Below are positions 33,024 to 42,315 of a stretch of DNA of 64,000 nucleotides, piece after piece (within the stretch, counting starts at the first letter, position 1; each line of letters begins with the position of its first letter). The stretch lies in the NCBI GenBank assembly GCA_050948825.1, contig JBMNEO010000003.1, positions 434,001-498,000 on the forward strand, read 5' to 3'. The notes beneath the pieces are model-generated. The model saw only the letters and a program-made list of their open reading frames with translations. It was not told where the DNA came from and did no database searches. The translations under genes were made by a program, and so were the position numbers. The DNA is from DUQX01 sp050948825. Lineage in GTDB: Bacteria > Bacillota > Dethiobacteria > DTU022 > UBA8154.

Positions 33024-33473
33024 CTATTTCCCGAGCTGCCTTTCCTTAAAACCTCTCTCCATCTCCCTTTTGGCATCCCTTTCCGCAATGGCATGGCGCT
33101 TATCATACGCTCTTTTCCCTTTAGCCAGGGCAAGCTCTACTTTGACCCTGCCATTTTTGAGATAGATGCTCAGCGGCACAAGCGTATAGCCCTTTTCATG
33201 CAGGTAGCCGATCAACCTTTTGATCTCGCGGCGGTGCACGAGCAGCTTGCGGGTGCGTAAAGGTTCGTGGTTAAACCTATTGCCCCCTTCATACGGGCTG
33301 ATATGCATATTATAGATGAAAAGCTCCCCGTCTTCAACCCGGGCATAACTGTCCTTAAGGTTCGCTCTTCCTCCCCGTATTGATTTTACCTCGGTTCCCT
33401 GCAGGGCAATCCCCGCTTCAAAGGTCTCCTCAATAAAGTACTGGTGCCTTGCCTTGCGGTTTTGAGCAAGGAT
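33024..33473 (-). CDS. smpB: SsrA-binding protein SmpB, unusual start codon
   Basis: The product binds tmRNA and brings it to stalled ribosomes. The sequence is a typical SmpB: LAQNRKARHQYFIEETFEAG, LQGTEVKSIRGGRANLKDSY, NMHISPYEGGNRFNHEPLRT, RKLLVHRREIKRLIGYLHEK, ELALAKGKRAYDKR. No ATG, GTG or TTG occurs in frame between the upstream stop (33536) and the conserved start (VKILAQNRKA). The best ribosome site, AAGGAG (33484-33479), is five bases before an ATC at 33473, which I use here (149 residues). ATA at 33512 or ATT at 33533 are alternatives, or an error or mutation removed the normal start. The frame beginning at the ATG at 33308 is internal and too short. Confidence 0.85.
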   Translation of the reverse strand: MLAQNRKARHQYFIEETFEAGIALQGTEVKSIRGGRANLKDSYARVEDGELFIYNMHISPYEGGNRFNHEPLRTRKLLVHRREIKRLIGYLHEKGYTLVPLSIYLKNGRVKVELALAKGKRAYDKRHAIAERDAKREMERGFKERQLGK

Positions 33474-33537
33474 TTTAACTCCTTGTTTATAATCAGCTTT
33501 CCCCGGTATTATGATATCCCCCTCAGCGATAATTTAA

Positions 33538-33570
33538 CCCTACCGCCGTTATTGAGTCAAAAGGGTAGGG
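33538..33570 (-). promoter_or_regulatory. Hairpin in the smpB leader
   Basis: CCCTACC (33538-33544) is complementary to GGTAGGG (33564-33570), 19-base loop. It lies just upstream of the smpB reading frame within a predicted leader of more than 200 bases and could modulate translation; no T run follows. Confidence 0.45.
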
Positions 33571-33714
33571 CTTCTATTGTATCTATATCGCCTATCTGTT
33601 GTATACATATCATTACAGGTAGTTTAATTCAACATTATAGATAATTCAACACACTATAAAGTAATTTTTAAAATAAGGAGCCAGAGTTGTATCATCTGAA
33701 TTACCGCTGTGTTC

Positions 33715-33744
33715 ATTATAACACACTTTTGCCCTCATTTTCAA
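33715..33744 (-). promoter_or_regulatory. Promoter for smpB-ssrA
   Basis: Minus-strand -35 TTGAAA (33744-33739) and -10 TATAAT (33720-33715) with an 18-base spacer. The -35 lies just beyond the rnr stop codon at 33748. Transcription would start near 33708. Confidence 0.7.
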
Positions 33745-33747
33745 GGG

Positions 33748-35901
33748 CTATGGTTGATTTTTTGGCATATTAAACTCCCCTGGCGTTGCAATCGTAAAGT
33801 ATACCGTTCTTGCTTCTTTATCTACTTTTTCCAGTCGGACCTTTACGGAATCCCCAAGACGATAAACTTTCCCGCTGCGCTCACCTACCAGGGAATACTT
33901 TTTCTCATCAAAATAATAATAATCATCCTCCATCTTTGTGACATGGACCAGACCTTCTACTGTATTCTCCAACTCCACAAATAAACCAAAGGAGGTTACC
34001 CCGCTGATCGTCCCCACGTACTCACTGCCTTCCTTTCCTTCCATAAACTCAATTTTTTTCAGGTCCACACACTCCCTTTCCGCTTCAAGGGCAACGCGCT
34101 CCTGTTCGGATGAATGCCGTGCCAGTTGGGGAAGAAGGGCATAAAGTTTACGGGATTTTGCCCTTGCCAGGGTCCCGTTAATGCTGTTGCGCAGAATACG
34201 GTGTGCCAGCAGATCGGGATAGCGACGAATAGGTGCAGTAAAATGCGTATAAATGGGCACGGAAAGGCCAAAATGAAAGGAAGATACCTCGCTGTAACGG
34301 GCCTGCGGCAAAGAACGCAACAGGACATAGTTGACGACCTTTTCTATGGGGGTGCCTTTGACCTCCTTCATAATTTTTTGAAACTGCCGGGGGGTAATCT
34401 TATTTAAATCCCCTTTCAATTTTATATTAAATATACTTAAAAAGTCTCGCAGGATATAAAGCTTATCTCCATCCGGGCGTTCATGCACGCGATAGACAAA
34501 GGGAGTTTTTAAGCGAAAGAAATGGGCAGCAATTACCTGGTTGCAAAGAAGCATAAATTCCTCGATAATGGATTCTGCATGGCTGCCTCTTTTGATCTGA
34601 ATTTCCAGCGGGCGGCCGTCCTCATCCAGCCTGATCTTCGCCTCCGGAAAATTAAAATCCAGGGCACCGCCCCTTATCCTGTTTCCCTTCAATAACTTTG
34701 CGAGCAAGTCCATATCCAGCAGAGTTTGGAGATGTCTTTCATGACGCTCTCTCAAGTTTTTATTTCCATCGATGATCTGGTTTACTTCGTGATATGTAAA
34801 TCGCCGATCGCTGGAGATAATACTGGGGAAAAAAGAGTATTTTTCAAGCTCTCCCTTGCTGTCCAGGTCCATTAGCACACTGATTGCCAGACGCGGGGAG
34901 CCTGGATTCAAGCTGCAGATCATATTGGAGAGGGCCGGAGGCAACATTGGTATTACCCTGTCGGGCAGGTAAACGCTGGTGGCTCTTTTAGCCGCCTCCC
35001 TGTCCACAGCGCTGCCCTCTTGAACATAGTAACTCACATCGGCAATATGTACTCCCAGCCTGTAACCATGCTCGATTCTTTCGAGAGATATAGCATCATC
35101 TAAATCCCTGGCATCAGCATCATCGATCGTCATCACGGACAATGAGCGCAGATCCTTTCTTCCTTCTTCTTCAAGGGCTTCGAGGATGTGCCGCTCGTCA
35201 AGTTTTTCAACCTCTTTGAGCACCTTTGCCGGAAAAGCAGAAGGAAGCCCATACTTTTTCTGGATGGAGGTTATGTCCACCCCGGGTTCACCTTCAGGAC
35301 CGATTACTTCAATAATTTCCCCCTCGGGCAGATTAAAGCGATCCGGCCGGCGGGTGATGCCAACAACTATTTTATCCCCCGGCTTTGCCCTGTGGCTTCC
35401 CCCGGGAATTAATATTTCACGAAAATAACGGCGATCGTCCGGGAGCGCTGTTCCGCTGCGACGGTTTCCCCGGTAGGTAGCGACAATTTTAAGATTGCTG
35501 CGCTTGAGAATGCGGATAACCTCTCCTTCCCGCCTTTTTCCATCATGTGATTTATTAAGCAGGCGAACGAGAACCCGGTCCTTATGCATCGCCCCGCCCA
35601 GATTATCCCTTGAAATAAAAACATCCTGTTCCCCGGGAGCATCGGGAAGTAAAAAGGCATATCCCTGTGAATGGCCCTGCAGCTCTCCCACATAAAGACC
35701 CAAACCGCGAAGCGGGGTGTACCTTCCCTGCATTGTTCTTACCAGAGAACCCTCTTTCTCCATAGATTCCAGAAGGCGATACAGCTCTTTTATATCCTCA
35801 TCCCCTGTAACATTCAGCGCTTTTTGAAGGCCCTCAAACGTGGCGGGTTTATAGTCCTGATTAAAAAGGTATTGTAAAACCCTCTTTTTTTTCACACTCA
35901 T
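33748..35901 (-). CDS. rnr: Ribonuclease R
   Basis: The 717-residue exoribonuclease degrades structured RNA 3' to 5' and in many bacteria works with tmRNA-SmpB. Order: N-terminal winged helix (1-~60), two cold-shock domains (~65-230), RNB catalytic domain with IDDADARDLDDAISLERIEH (~250-270; the Asp cluster that binds Mg), ADVSYYV and RVHERPDGDKL, then a C-terminal S1 domain (YVGTISGVTSFGLFVELENT) and a basic tail. Length fits. It lies between secG/hppA and smpB-ssrA on the minus strand, a usual Firmicute order (secG-rnr-smpB-ssrA), here with hppA inserted. Confidence 0.97.
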   Translation of the reverse strand: MSVKKKRVLQYLFNQDYKPATFEGLQKALNVTGDEDIKELYRLLESMEKEGSLVRTMQGRYTPLRGLGLYVGELQGHSQGYAFLLPDAPGEQDVFISRDNLGGAMHKDRVLVRLLNKSHDGKRREGEVIRILKRSNLKIVATYRGNRRSGTALPDDRRYFREILIPGGSHRAKPGDKIVVGITRRPDRFNLPEGEIIEVIGPEGEPGVDITSIQKKYGLPSAFPAKVLKEVEKLDERHILEALEEEGRKDLRSLSVMTIDDADARDLDDAISLERIEHGYRLGVHIADVSYYVQEGSAVDREAAKRATSVYLPDRVIPMLPPALSNMICSLNPGSPRLAISVLMDLDSKGELEKYSFFPSIISSDRRFTYHEVNQIIDGNKNLRERHERHLQTLLDMDLLAKLLKGNRIRGGALDFNFPEAKIRLDEDGRPLEIQIKRGSHAESIIEEFMLLCNQVIAAHFFRLKTPFVYRVHERPDGDKLYILRDFLSIFNIKLKGDLNKITPRQFQKIMKEVKGTPIEKVVNYVLLRSLPQARYSEVSSFHFGLSVPIYTHFTAPIRRYPDLLAHRILRNSINGTLARAKSRKLYALLPQLARHSSEQERVALEAERECVDLKKIEFMEGKEGSEYVGTISGVTSFGLFVELENTVEGLVHVTKMEDDYYYFDEKKYSLVGERSGKVYRLGDSVKVRLEKVDKEARTVYFTIATPGEFNMPKNQP

Positions 35902-36078
35902 ATTTTTCTTACTCCGCTAACTAAGGTTTTTTATACTCTAATTCCTTTTTGTTCCAAATGTTGCCTCCTTATTATACCCCGCCGGGGTAAAAAATAAAAG
36001 AAAGTTAGCCCTAACATGTAACAGGCCTACTCTCTTCAATTACCCTGTGTTCTGTTTATTTTTTCTCCTGCTATGCTC

Positions 36079-38052
36079 TTAGAAAAACAGGGGCGCAAAA
36101 ACCAGGGCCACAATGCTCATCAATTTAATCAGAATGTTGATTGCGGGACCGGCAGCGTCTTTAAAGGGGTCTCCTACAGTATCGCCCACCACGGCAGCTT
36201 TGTGGGTATCACTTCCTTTACCGCCGAATTGGCCTGTTTCAATCCATTTTTTAGCATTATCCCATGCCCCGCCCGCGTTAGCCATAAAGATAGCCATGAG
36301 CACACCGGTAACCAGTGCTCCTGCCAGGAGTCCCCCCAGCGCCTCTTTGCCTAGAAACGGAATAAAGCCAACAATAATGGGAACAATTATAGCAACAAGG
36401 CCGGGGACAATCATTTCCTTAAGCGCAGCGGCGGTGCTGATATCCACGCAGCGCGCATACTCTGGTTTTGCCTTTCCCTCTATTAAACCGGGTATTTCAC
36501 GAAACTGACGTCTGATCTCCTCGATAAGGTCAAAAGCTGCTCTGCCTACTGCATTCATCGAATGGGATGTGGTAAAAAAGATTATGGTGCCACCGATAAA
36601 GATACCGGCGATCACATTAGCCTGGGTAATATCAATTACATTGATCTGTGCGGCCTGGGTATACGCGGTAAAAAGAGCCAGTGCGGTAAGTGCTGCGGAT
36701 CCGATGGCAAATCCTTTACCGATAGCAGCCGTAGTATTACCCACAGCATCAAGCTCATCGGTAACCTCCCTTACATGGGGCTCCAGTTCAGCCATCTCAG
36801 CTATACCGCCTGCATTATCCGCTACAGGCCCGTATGCATCTACGGATACCGTATTCCCAACAGTAGAGAGCATCCCCACAGCAGCAATGGCGATACCATA
36901 AATATCGGAGGCCAGGTATGCAATAATAATTGCCGTAACAATCGTAATCAGGGGCAGGGTGGTGCTGCCCATTCCCAGGGCAAGTCCATTGATTATGGTT
37001 GTCGCGGTTCCTGTCTGCGAAGCTCTGGCCAATTCCTGGACCGGCTTAAAATGGTAAGAAGTATAATAATCGGTCAACTTACCGATTGCTACCCCGGCCA
37101 GAAGGCCGGCGATAATGGCCAGAAATGGACCGATTTGTCCCAGTAAGGCAGTGGAAAGATAATACGAAACGATAATAACGATTGTGGCAGCAACCAGAGT
37201 AGAACGCTCCAGAGCAGCCCCCAGGCGAACACCCTCTTTTGCCCGGACAAAGAAAAAGCCAATGATAGAGGCGATAATACCCACAGAAGAAACCAGTAAC
37301 GGTAAAACGATCCAGCCAACATTCTGGTCGGCCTGAAATAAGAGATAACCTACCGTCATCGTAGCAATAATAGAACCTACATAAGATTCAAAAAGATCGG
37401 CCCCCATACCGGCCACATCACCAACATTGTCACCGACATTATCGGCGATAACCCCGGCATTGCGGGGGTCGTCCTCTGGAATACCTGCTTCCACCTTACC
37501 GACCAGGTCAGCGCCCACATCGGCAGCTTTCGTATAAATACCCCCGCCGACGCGGGCAAATAAAGCGATAGAACTGGCTCCAAGGGCATAGCCGTTTATG
37601 ATAACCGGTTCGCGGAAGATGAGGTAGAGAACGCCAAGGCCCAAAAGCCCGATCCCTGCAACCATCATCCCCATCACAGAACCGCTGGAAAACGCTATAT
37701 GTAAGGCTTCATCAATCCCTTTCCGGGCAGAACTCGCTGTGCGTACATTGGCAATAGTAGCTATATTCATCCCGGCATAACCGGCAGCACCGGAAAAAAT
37801 AGCTCCCACCAGGAAACAAATGGCGGTATAAAAATCTATCAAAAAACCAAGAACAAAAAAAAGGACTGCCGCAAAAACGACAAGTGTCCGGTATTCCCTG
37901 TTTAAAAAAGCCATGGCACCTTCATGAATTGCAGCAGCGATCTCCCTCATCCGTTTATTGCCAGGGTTTACTTTGCTCACCCTGTACCAAAGAATAAATC
38001 CAAAAAGAATTCCTACCGCACCTGTTAACGGTGCAAGGGAAAAAAGATCCAT
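36079..38052 (-). CDS. hppA: Membrane-bound ion-pumping pyrophosphatase (K+-dependent type)
   Basis: The 657-residue integral membrane enzyme couples PPi hydrolysis to H+ or Na+ export. About 15-16 TM helices. Catalytic motifs: VGGGIYTKAADVGADLVGKV with EDDPRNAGVIADNVGDNVGD (~180-215), and near the C-terminus GDTVGDPFKDAAGPAINILI. The K+ determinant reads GNTTAAIGKG, with Ala at the position where K+-independent enzymes have Lys, so the K+-requiring class is indicated; whether Na+, H+ or both are pumped cannot be settled by eye. GGAGG is upstream of the ATG. An insertion between secG and rnr compared with the usual order. Confidence 0.97.
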   Translation of the reverse strand: MDLFSLAPLTGAVGILFGFILWYRVSKVNPGNKRMREIAAAIHEGAMAFLNREYRTLVVFAAVLFFVLGFLIDFYTAICFLVGAIFSGAAGYAGMNIATIANVRTASSARKGIDEALHIAFSSGSVMGMMVAGIGLLGLGVLYLIFREPVIINGYALGASSIALFARVGGGIYTKAADVGADLVGKVEAGIPEDDPRNAGVIADNVGDNVGDVAGMGADLFESYVGSIIATMTVGYLLFQADQNVGWIVLPLLVSSVGIIASIIGFFFVRAKEGVRLGAALERSTLVAATIVIIVSYYLSTALLGQIGPFLAIIAGLLAGVAIGKLTDYYTSYHFKPVQELARASQTGTATTIINGLALGMGSTTLPLITIVTAIIIAYLASDIYGIAIAAVGMLSTVGNTVSVDAYGPVADNAGGIAEMAELEPHVREVTDELDAVGNTTAAIGKGFAIGSAALTALALFTAYTQAAQINVIDITQANVIAGIFIGGTIIFFTTSHSMNAVGRAAFDLIEEIRRQFREIPGLIEGKAKPEYARCVDISTAAALKEMIVPGLVAIIVPIIVGFIPFLGKEALGGLLAGALVTGVLMAIFMANAGGAWDNAKKWIETGQFGGKGSDTHKAAVVGDTVGDPFKDAAGPAINILIKLMSIVALVFAPLFF

Positions 38053-38251
38053 ATTAATACGTCCTCCTTAATAATCCCCCGGCTGCCGAAGTCCGGCTAA
38101 CGGAATTCTTGGATTCATAAACGGGTGGGTTTGATCTGCGAAGGATAAAATAAGAGTTAATTGCTAATGTTAAAGTATATAGCGGCAATTTAGAAACCTT
38201 CAACACATCTTCTTCTCTATTAATTATAACAAGACTTCCTCCTTATACTTG

Positions 38252-38473
38252 TTAACTTGCCAGGATAGTCAGGACGATAGCCAGAATCATAAAACCAACT
38301 GCAAGACCGGTGCTGATACGTCCCAAAAGCTCATCCATCCCTTTTTTCTTACCAAAAAGAGTTTGGGCGCCTCCGGCTATTGAACCGGAAAGGCCGGCAC
38401 TTTTCCCTGACTGAAGCAACACTGTAGCTATTAAAGACAGGCATACCACAACATATATAACAACCAGAGCCAT
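38252..38473 (-). CDS. secG: Preprotein translocase subunit SecG
   Basis: SecG, part of the SecYEG channel. The 73-residue protein has two membrane helices (ALVVIYVVVCLSLIATVLLQ and ISTGLAVGFMILAIVLTIL) and the conserved loop QSGKSAGLSGSIAGGAQTLF with GKKKG. I use the ATG at 38473, which gives the family-like N-terminus MALVVIYV; in-frame GTG (38488) and TTG (38479) are nearer the GAGGGTG ribosome site, so the exact start is open. Located downstream of the glycolytic operon. Confidence 0.93.
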   Translation of the reverse strand: MALVVIYVVVCLSLIATVLLQSGKSAGLSGSIAGGAQTLFGKKKGMDELLGRISTGLAVGFMILAIVLTILAS

Positions 38474-38571
38474 ATGCAAACAAAACACCCTCTTTCAAAG
38501 TAATTACACTTATTAAAACATCCCGGCTTTTAAATAGTGCGATGATATTAATGGTTATTTTAACATAATAA

Positions 38572-38634
38572 AAACGGGCTGACAAGCGAATAATTTACAT
38601 TTGCATTACTATAAATATTTGCTCCAGCCCGTTT
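38572..38634 (-). terminator. Terminator after eno
   Basis: On the minus strand AAACGGGCTG (38634-38625) pairs perfectly with CAGCCCGTTT (38581-38572), with a long (43-base) intervening loop, then runs into TTT. It separates the glycolytic operon from secG. Confidence 0.65.
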
Positions 38635-38660
38635 AATTCCATTTTTTTTATTTTTTCCAA

Positions 38661-39935
38661 CTAGAAAGCTGCCCTGCCATGAAAACCGGCAGCTTTCCCC
38701 AAACTCTCTTCAATGCGCAACAACCTGTTATACTTTGCCACTCTATCAGTACGTGCAGGAGCACCTGTCTTGATAAACCCGGCGTTAACAGCTACGGCAA
38801 GATCCGCCAGTGCCGTATCCTCAGTTTCTCCAGAGCGGTGGGAAATCACGCAACTATACCCACTTTGTGCAGCCAGTTGAATAGTATGCAGTGTTTCCGA
38901 AACAGTCCCTATTTGGTTCATTTTAATTAGAATGGAATTGGCAATGCTTTCTTCAATTCCCCGTTTTAAACGCAGCGGATTGGTAACAAAAAGGTCATCC
39001 CCAACCAGCATCATCTTATCCCCAAGCGCAACAGTAAGTTCCTTCCAGCCTGCCCAGTCTTCCTCCGCCAGGCCATCTTCTATGCTCACAAGGGGGTACT
39101 TTTTCAGTAACTTGCCGTAATATTCGACGAGGGCGGTAGAAGTCATTTCCAGGCCTTCCCCCCTGAGGTGATATTTGCCGTCTTCATAAAGCTCTGTTGC
39201 AGCAACATCAAGAGCAAGCTTCACATCATTCCCCGGCTCATAGCCGGCCTCCTGGATAGCTCTTACAATCAGCTCCAGGGAGTCTTCATTGGAGGTGAGG
39301 TTCGGAGCAAATCCCCCCTCATCACCCACTCCTGTGCTCAATCCCATCTCTTTCAGCACTTTTTTGAGATGGTGATATACTTCAACCCCGATACGCAAAG
39401 ATTCGCGGAAATTCCTTGCTCCTACAGGTAAAATCATAAATTCCTGCACATCTACATTATTATCTGCATGTTTGCCCCCGTTAAGGATATTCATCATTGG
39501 AACCGGAATGAGGTTGCCGTTCACGCCGCCCAGATAACGGTAGAGCGGCAACCCAAGCGCATCGGCGGCAGCTCTTGCATTGGCCAGGGATACTCCCAGG
39601 GTAGCATTTGCCCCGAGCTTGCCTTTGTTATCCGTTCCGTCAAGTTCTATCAGGATCCTGTCAATCTCACCCTGATCCAGGGCATCTTTTCCTTTTAAAG
39701 CAGGAGCAATTTTTTCCCTAACATTTTGGACTGCAGTCAGCACTCCTTTTCCAAGGTAACGCTTTTTATCCTTATCCCGGAGCTCAACAGCTTCGAAAGA
39801 ACCTGTCGAAGCCCCTGAAGGGATCGATGCCCTCCCGATAGCACCGCAATCGAGTATTACATCCACTTCCACAGTTGGGTTTCCCCTCGAATCCAGCACC
39901 TCACGGCCCTGCACAGCTTGAATGATTGTAGCCAT
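38661..39935 (-). CDS. eno: Enolase
   Basis: Enolase converts 2-phosphoglycerate to phosphoenolpyruvate. The 424-residue sequence has the family core: EVLDSRGNPTVEVDVIL, SGASTGSFEAVELRD, GGKHADNNVDVQEFMILPVG, VGDEGGFAPNL, SIEDGLAEEDWAGW, LVGDDLFVTNP, IKMNQIGTVSETL and SHRSGETEDTALADLAVAV. Acid residues for Mg and the catalytic Lys are in place. Last gene of the cggR-gap-pgk-tpiA-gpmI-eno cluster, 24 bases after gpmI. Confidence 0.98.
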   Translation of the reverse strand: MATIIQAVQGREVLDSRGNPTVEVDVILDCGAIGRASIPSGASTGSFEAVELRDKDKKRYLGKGVLTAVQNVREKIAPALKGKDALDQGEIDRILIELDGTDNKGKLGANATLGVSLANARAAADALGLPLYRYLGGVNGNLIPVPMMNILNGGKHADNNVDVQEFMILPVGARNFRESLRIGVEVYHHLKKVLKEMGLSTGVGDEGGFAPNLTSNEDSLELIVRAIQEAGYEPGNDVKLALDVAATELYEDGKYHLRGEGLEMTSTALVEYYGKLLKKYPLVSIEDGLAEEDWAGWKELTVALGDKMMLVGDDLFVTNPLRLKRGIEESIANSILIKMNQIGTVSETLHTIQLAAQSGYSCVISHRSGETEDTALADLAVAVNAGFIKTGAPARTDRVAKYNRLLRIEESLGKAAGFHGRAAF

Positions 39936-39959
39936 AAAAACACCTCCATAATGGATATT

Positions 39960-41504
39960 TTATATTAAGGATGTTCCGTCCATCTCCTGCGGCACAGGCA
40001 GAGCTAGCAGCTTTAAAATAGTAGGCGCAACATCAGCGAGCTTGCCACGCGGGGGCAGCCGGTGTGTGCCTCTTTCCGCTACAAGGATAAAAGGAGTATC
40101 ATTATTGGTATGCGCTGTATGCGGAGTCCCGTCTTCAGCCAGCATCATCTCCGCATTGCCGTGATCGGATGTAATAATTGCGATTCCGCCTTTATGTAAT
40201 ACTTTATTAACTACCTTACCTAACTCCATGTCTACCGTTTCCACCGCTTTAATCGCTTCATTAAGCTTGCCGGTATGACCAACCATATCCGCATTGGCAT
40301 AATTCATGACAATAAAACAATATTTATCGCTTTCCAGGGCTTCCAGTACTTCCCCGGTTACCTGCCCGGCACTCATCTCCGGCTTGAGATCATAGGTAGC
40401 TACCCGGGGAGACGGGACAAGAATCCGGTCCTCTCCGGTAAAAGGGTTTTCCCGGCCGCCGTTAAAAAAGTAAGTTACATGCGCATACTTTTCCGTTTCC
40501 GCAACCCGGAGCTGCCGGAGCCCATTTGCGGAGACAATTTCGCCTAAAGTAGCGCTCAAGTATTCAGGGGGGAATACAACCGGCGCTTTTATTTGCCGGT
40601 CATACTCGGTAAAGCAAACATAATAAGGAAAGGCAGGGCTGACACCCCGATCAAATTCTTCAAACACTACTTCGGTAAAGATACGGCTAATCTGCCTGGC
40701 CCGATCAGCCCTAAAATTGAAAAATATCAGCCCGTCTCCGTTATTAATTAAAGCAGCGGGCCTATTATTATTTTGGTTTAAGATAACAGTGGGGGATACA
40801 AATTCGTCTGTTTCCCCTCTGTTATATGCAGCTTGCAATGCCGAAAGGCTGCTTTTCGCGCTCTCCCCTTCGCCGTAAACATAAGCCCGGTAAGATCTTT
40901 GCGTACGTTCCCAGTGCCTGTCGCGATCCATTGTATAATAACGCCCTGCAATACTGGCGATCTTACCCACATTTAGAACAGCCATATGCTTTTCAAGCTC
41001 TCCCAGATAACCGGCAGCGCTTTTGGGGGGCACATCGCGCCCATCCAGAAGTGCATGGACATAGACTTTATCCAGTCCTCTATATTTTGCCATTTTTAAG
41101 AGAGCGTAAAGATGAGTATAGTGGCTGTGGACACCGCCGTCAGATAACAAACCCATGAGATGAAGGGCGGAATTATTAGTTTTTACCCGTTCCATTACAT
41201 CCAATAATACTTCGTTGACAAAAAAGCTTCTATCCTCGATAGCCCTGCTGATGCGCAGCATATCCTGCAGGACTATTCTTCCAGCCCCAAGGTTTAAGTG
41301 ACCAACTTCAGAATTTCCCATCTGGTTTTCCGGCAGCCCTACAGCTTCCCCGCTGCACTCTAAACGGGCAGAAGGAAATTTGTGAAGGAGCTGATCAAAA
41401 TTGGGGGTACGGGCAAGGTAAACGGCATTACCGTATTCATAATCAGTTAAGCCCCACCCGTCCATTATAATCAGCACCAGAGGACGGTTTTCTCCTCCCG
41501 CCAA
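39960..41504 (-). CDS. gpmI: 2,3-bisphosphoglycerate-independent phosphoglycerate mutase
   Basis: This 514-residue Mn-dependent mutase interconverts 3- and 2-phosphoglycerate. Motifs: LVLIIMDGWGLTDYEYGNAV, NSEVGHLNLGAGRIVLQDML (catalytic Ser in N-S-E-V-G-H), GLLSDGGVHSHYTHLYALL, HALLDGRDVPPKSAAGYL, FFNFRADRARQI, and metal site ITSDHGNAEMM with HTAHTNNDTPF. TTG start seven bases after GAGGGG; it begins four bases after the tpiA stop, in the glycolytic operon. Confidence 0.97.
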   Translation of the reverse strand: MAGGENRPLVLIIMDGWGLTDYEYGNAVYLARTPNFDQLLHKFPSARLECSGEAVGLPENQMGNSEVGHLNLGAGRIVLQDMLRISRAIEDRSFFVNEVLLDVMERVKTNNSALHLMGLLSDGGVHSHYTHLYALLKMAKYRGLDKVYVHALLDGRDVPPKSAAGYLGELEKHMAVLNVGKIASIAGRYYTMDRDRHWERTQRSYRAYVYGEGESAKSSLSALQAAYNRGETDEFVSPTVILNQNNNRPAALINNGDGLIFFNFRADRARQISRIFTEVVFEEFDRGVSPAFPYYVCFTEYDRQIKAPVVFPPEYLSATLGEIVSANGLRQLRVAETEKYAHVTYFFNGGRENPFTGEDRILVPSPRVATYDLKPEMSAGQVTGEVLEALESDKYCFIVMNYANADMVGHTGKLNEAIKAVETVDMELGKVVNKVLHKGGIAIITSDHGNAEMMLAEDGTPHTAHTNNDTPFILVAERGTHRLPPRGKLADVAPTILKLLALPVPQEMDGTSLI

Positions 41505-41507
41505 GTT

Positions 41508-42284
41508 TTAACCCCTCCTCTCATAAAACACAGCTTTAATTAAATCAGCAAAGCTACTTTCCCTTAAACTGCTGCCGCCAACCAGAGCACCATCTATATC
41601 CTCTTTTCCGGTAAATTCAGTTATATTTCCCTTATTCACGCTTCCGCCGTATAGTATACGCACATTTTCCGATAAAACGCCCCATTTTTTATTAAGCAGT
41701 GAACGCAGGTAACCGGCGACCTCAGCAGCTTCGTCCCCGCTGGCAGGGGTACCGGTTCCAATAGCCCAAACGGGCTCGTAAGCCAGTACTATGTTATGCA
41801 ATTTTTCTTCTCCAAGATCGATTTCATCCAAAGCACCATATAATTGTTTTTTGAGTACCTTTTCTGTTTCTTTTGATCTGCGCTCTTCAAGATTTTCTCC
41901 AAGACAAATAATGGGGATCAATCCATTATTTAAAGCTGCAATTGTTTTTTTGTTGATAATGACATCGGTTTCACCGAAATATTTGCGCCTTTCCGAATGG
42001 CCGATAATTACATACTTTACCCCGATCTCTTTCAGCATCAACGGGGATATCTCCCCGGTATAGGCCCCTTCCCTTTCCCAGTGCATATTCTGTGCGCCCA
42101 GCATTAGCTGGGTATCCCTCATAAGAGCGGCAAGCCCTACCAACGAAGTAAAGGGGGGACAGATTACCATTTCAATCCCGCTTACCCCTTTTACTTCTTT
42201 GGGAAAACGCTGCATAAATTCCTCTGTTTTCGCCGGAGTTTTATACATTTTCCAGTTCGCCACGATTAATTTTTCTCTCAACAC
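41508..42284 (-). CDS. tpiA: Triose-phosphate isomerase
   Basis: TIM-barrel enzyme interconverting dihydroxyacetone phosphate and glyceraldehyde 3-phosphate; 258 residues. Catalytic Lys in VANWKMYKTP, His in IIGHSERRKYFGE, Glu in LAYEPVWAIGTG, phosphate loop ILYGGSVNKGN and GALVGGSSL. Start is GTG at 42284 or the next TTG; AGGAGG lies just upstream. In the glycolytic operon between pgk and gpmI. Confidence 0.97.
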   Translation of the reverse strand: MLREKLIVANWKMYKTPAKTEEFMQRFPKEVKGVSGIEMVICPPFTSLVGLAALMRDTQLMLGAQNMHWEREGAYTGEISPLMLKEIGVKYVIIGHSERRKYFGETDVIINKKTIAALNNGLIPIICLGENLEERRSKETEKVLKKQLYGALDEIDLGEEKLHNIVLAYEPVWAIGTGTPASGDEAAEVAGYLRSLLNKKWGVLSENVRILYGGSVNKGNITEFTGKEDIDGALVGGSSLRESSFADLIKAVFYERRG

Positions 42285-42315
42285 TAACGCCTCCTACAGG
42301 CCTGGCCTTTTACTC

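Noticed and set aside
35980..35997. Hairpin ACCCC-GCC-GGGGT as terminator between hppA and rnr
   Set aside because: The T run lies on the wrong side of the stem for minus-strand transcription.
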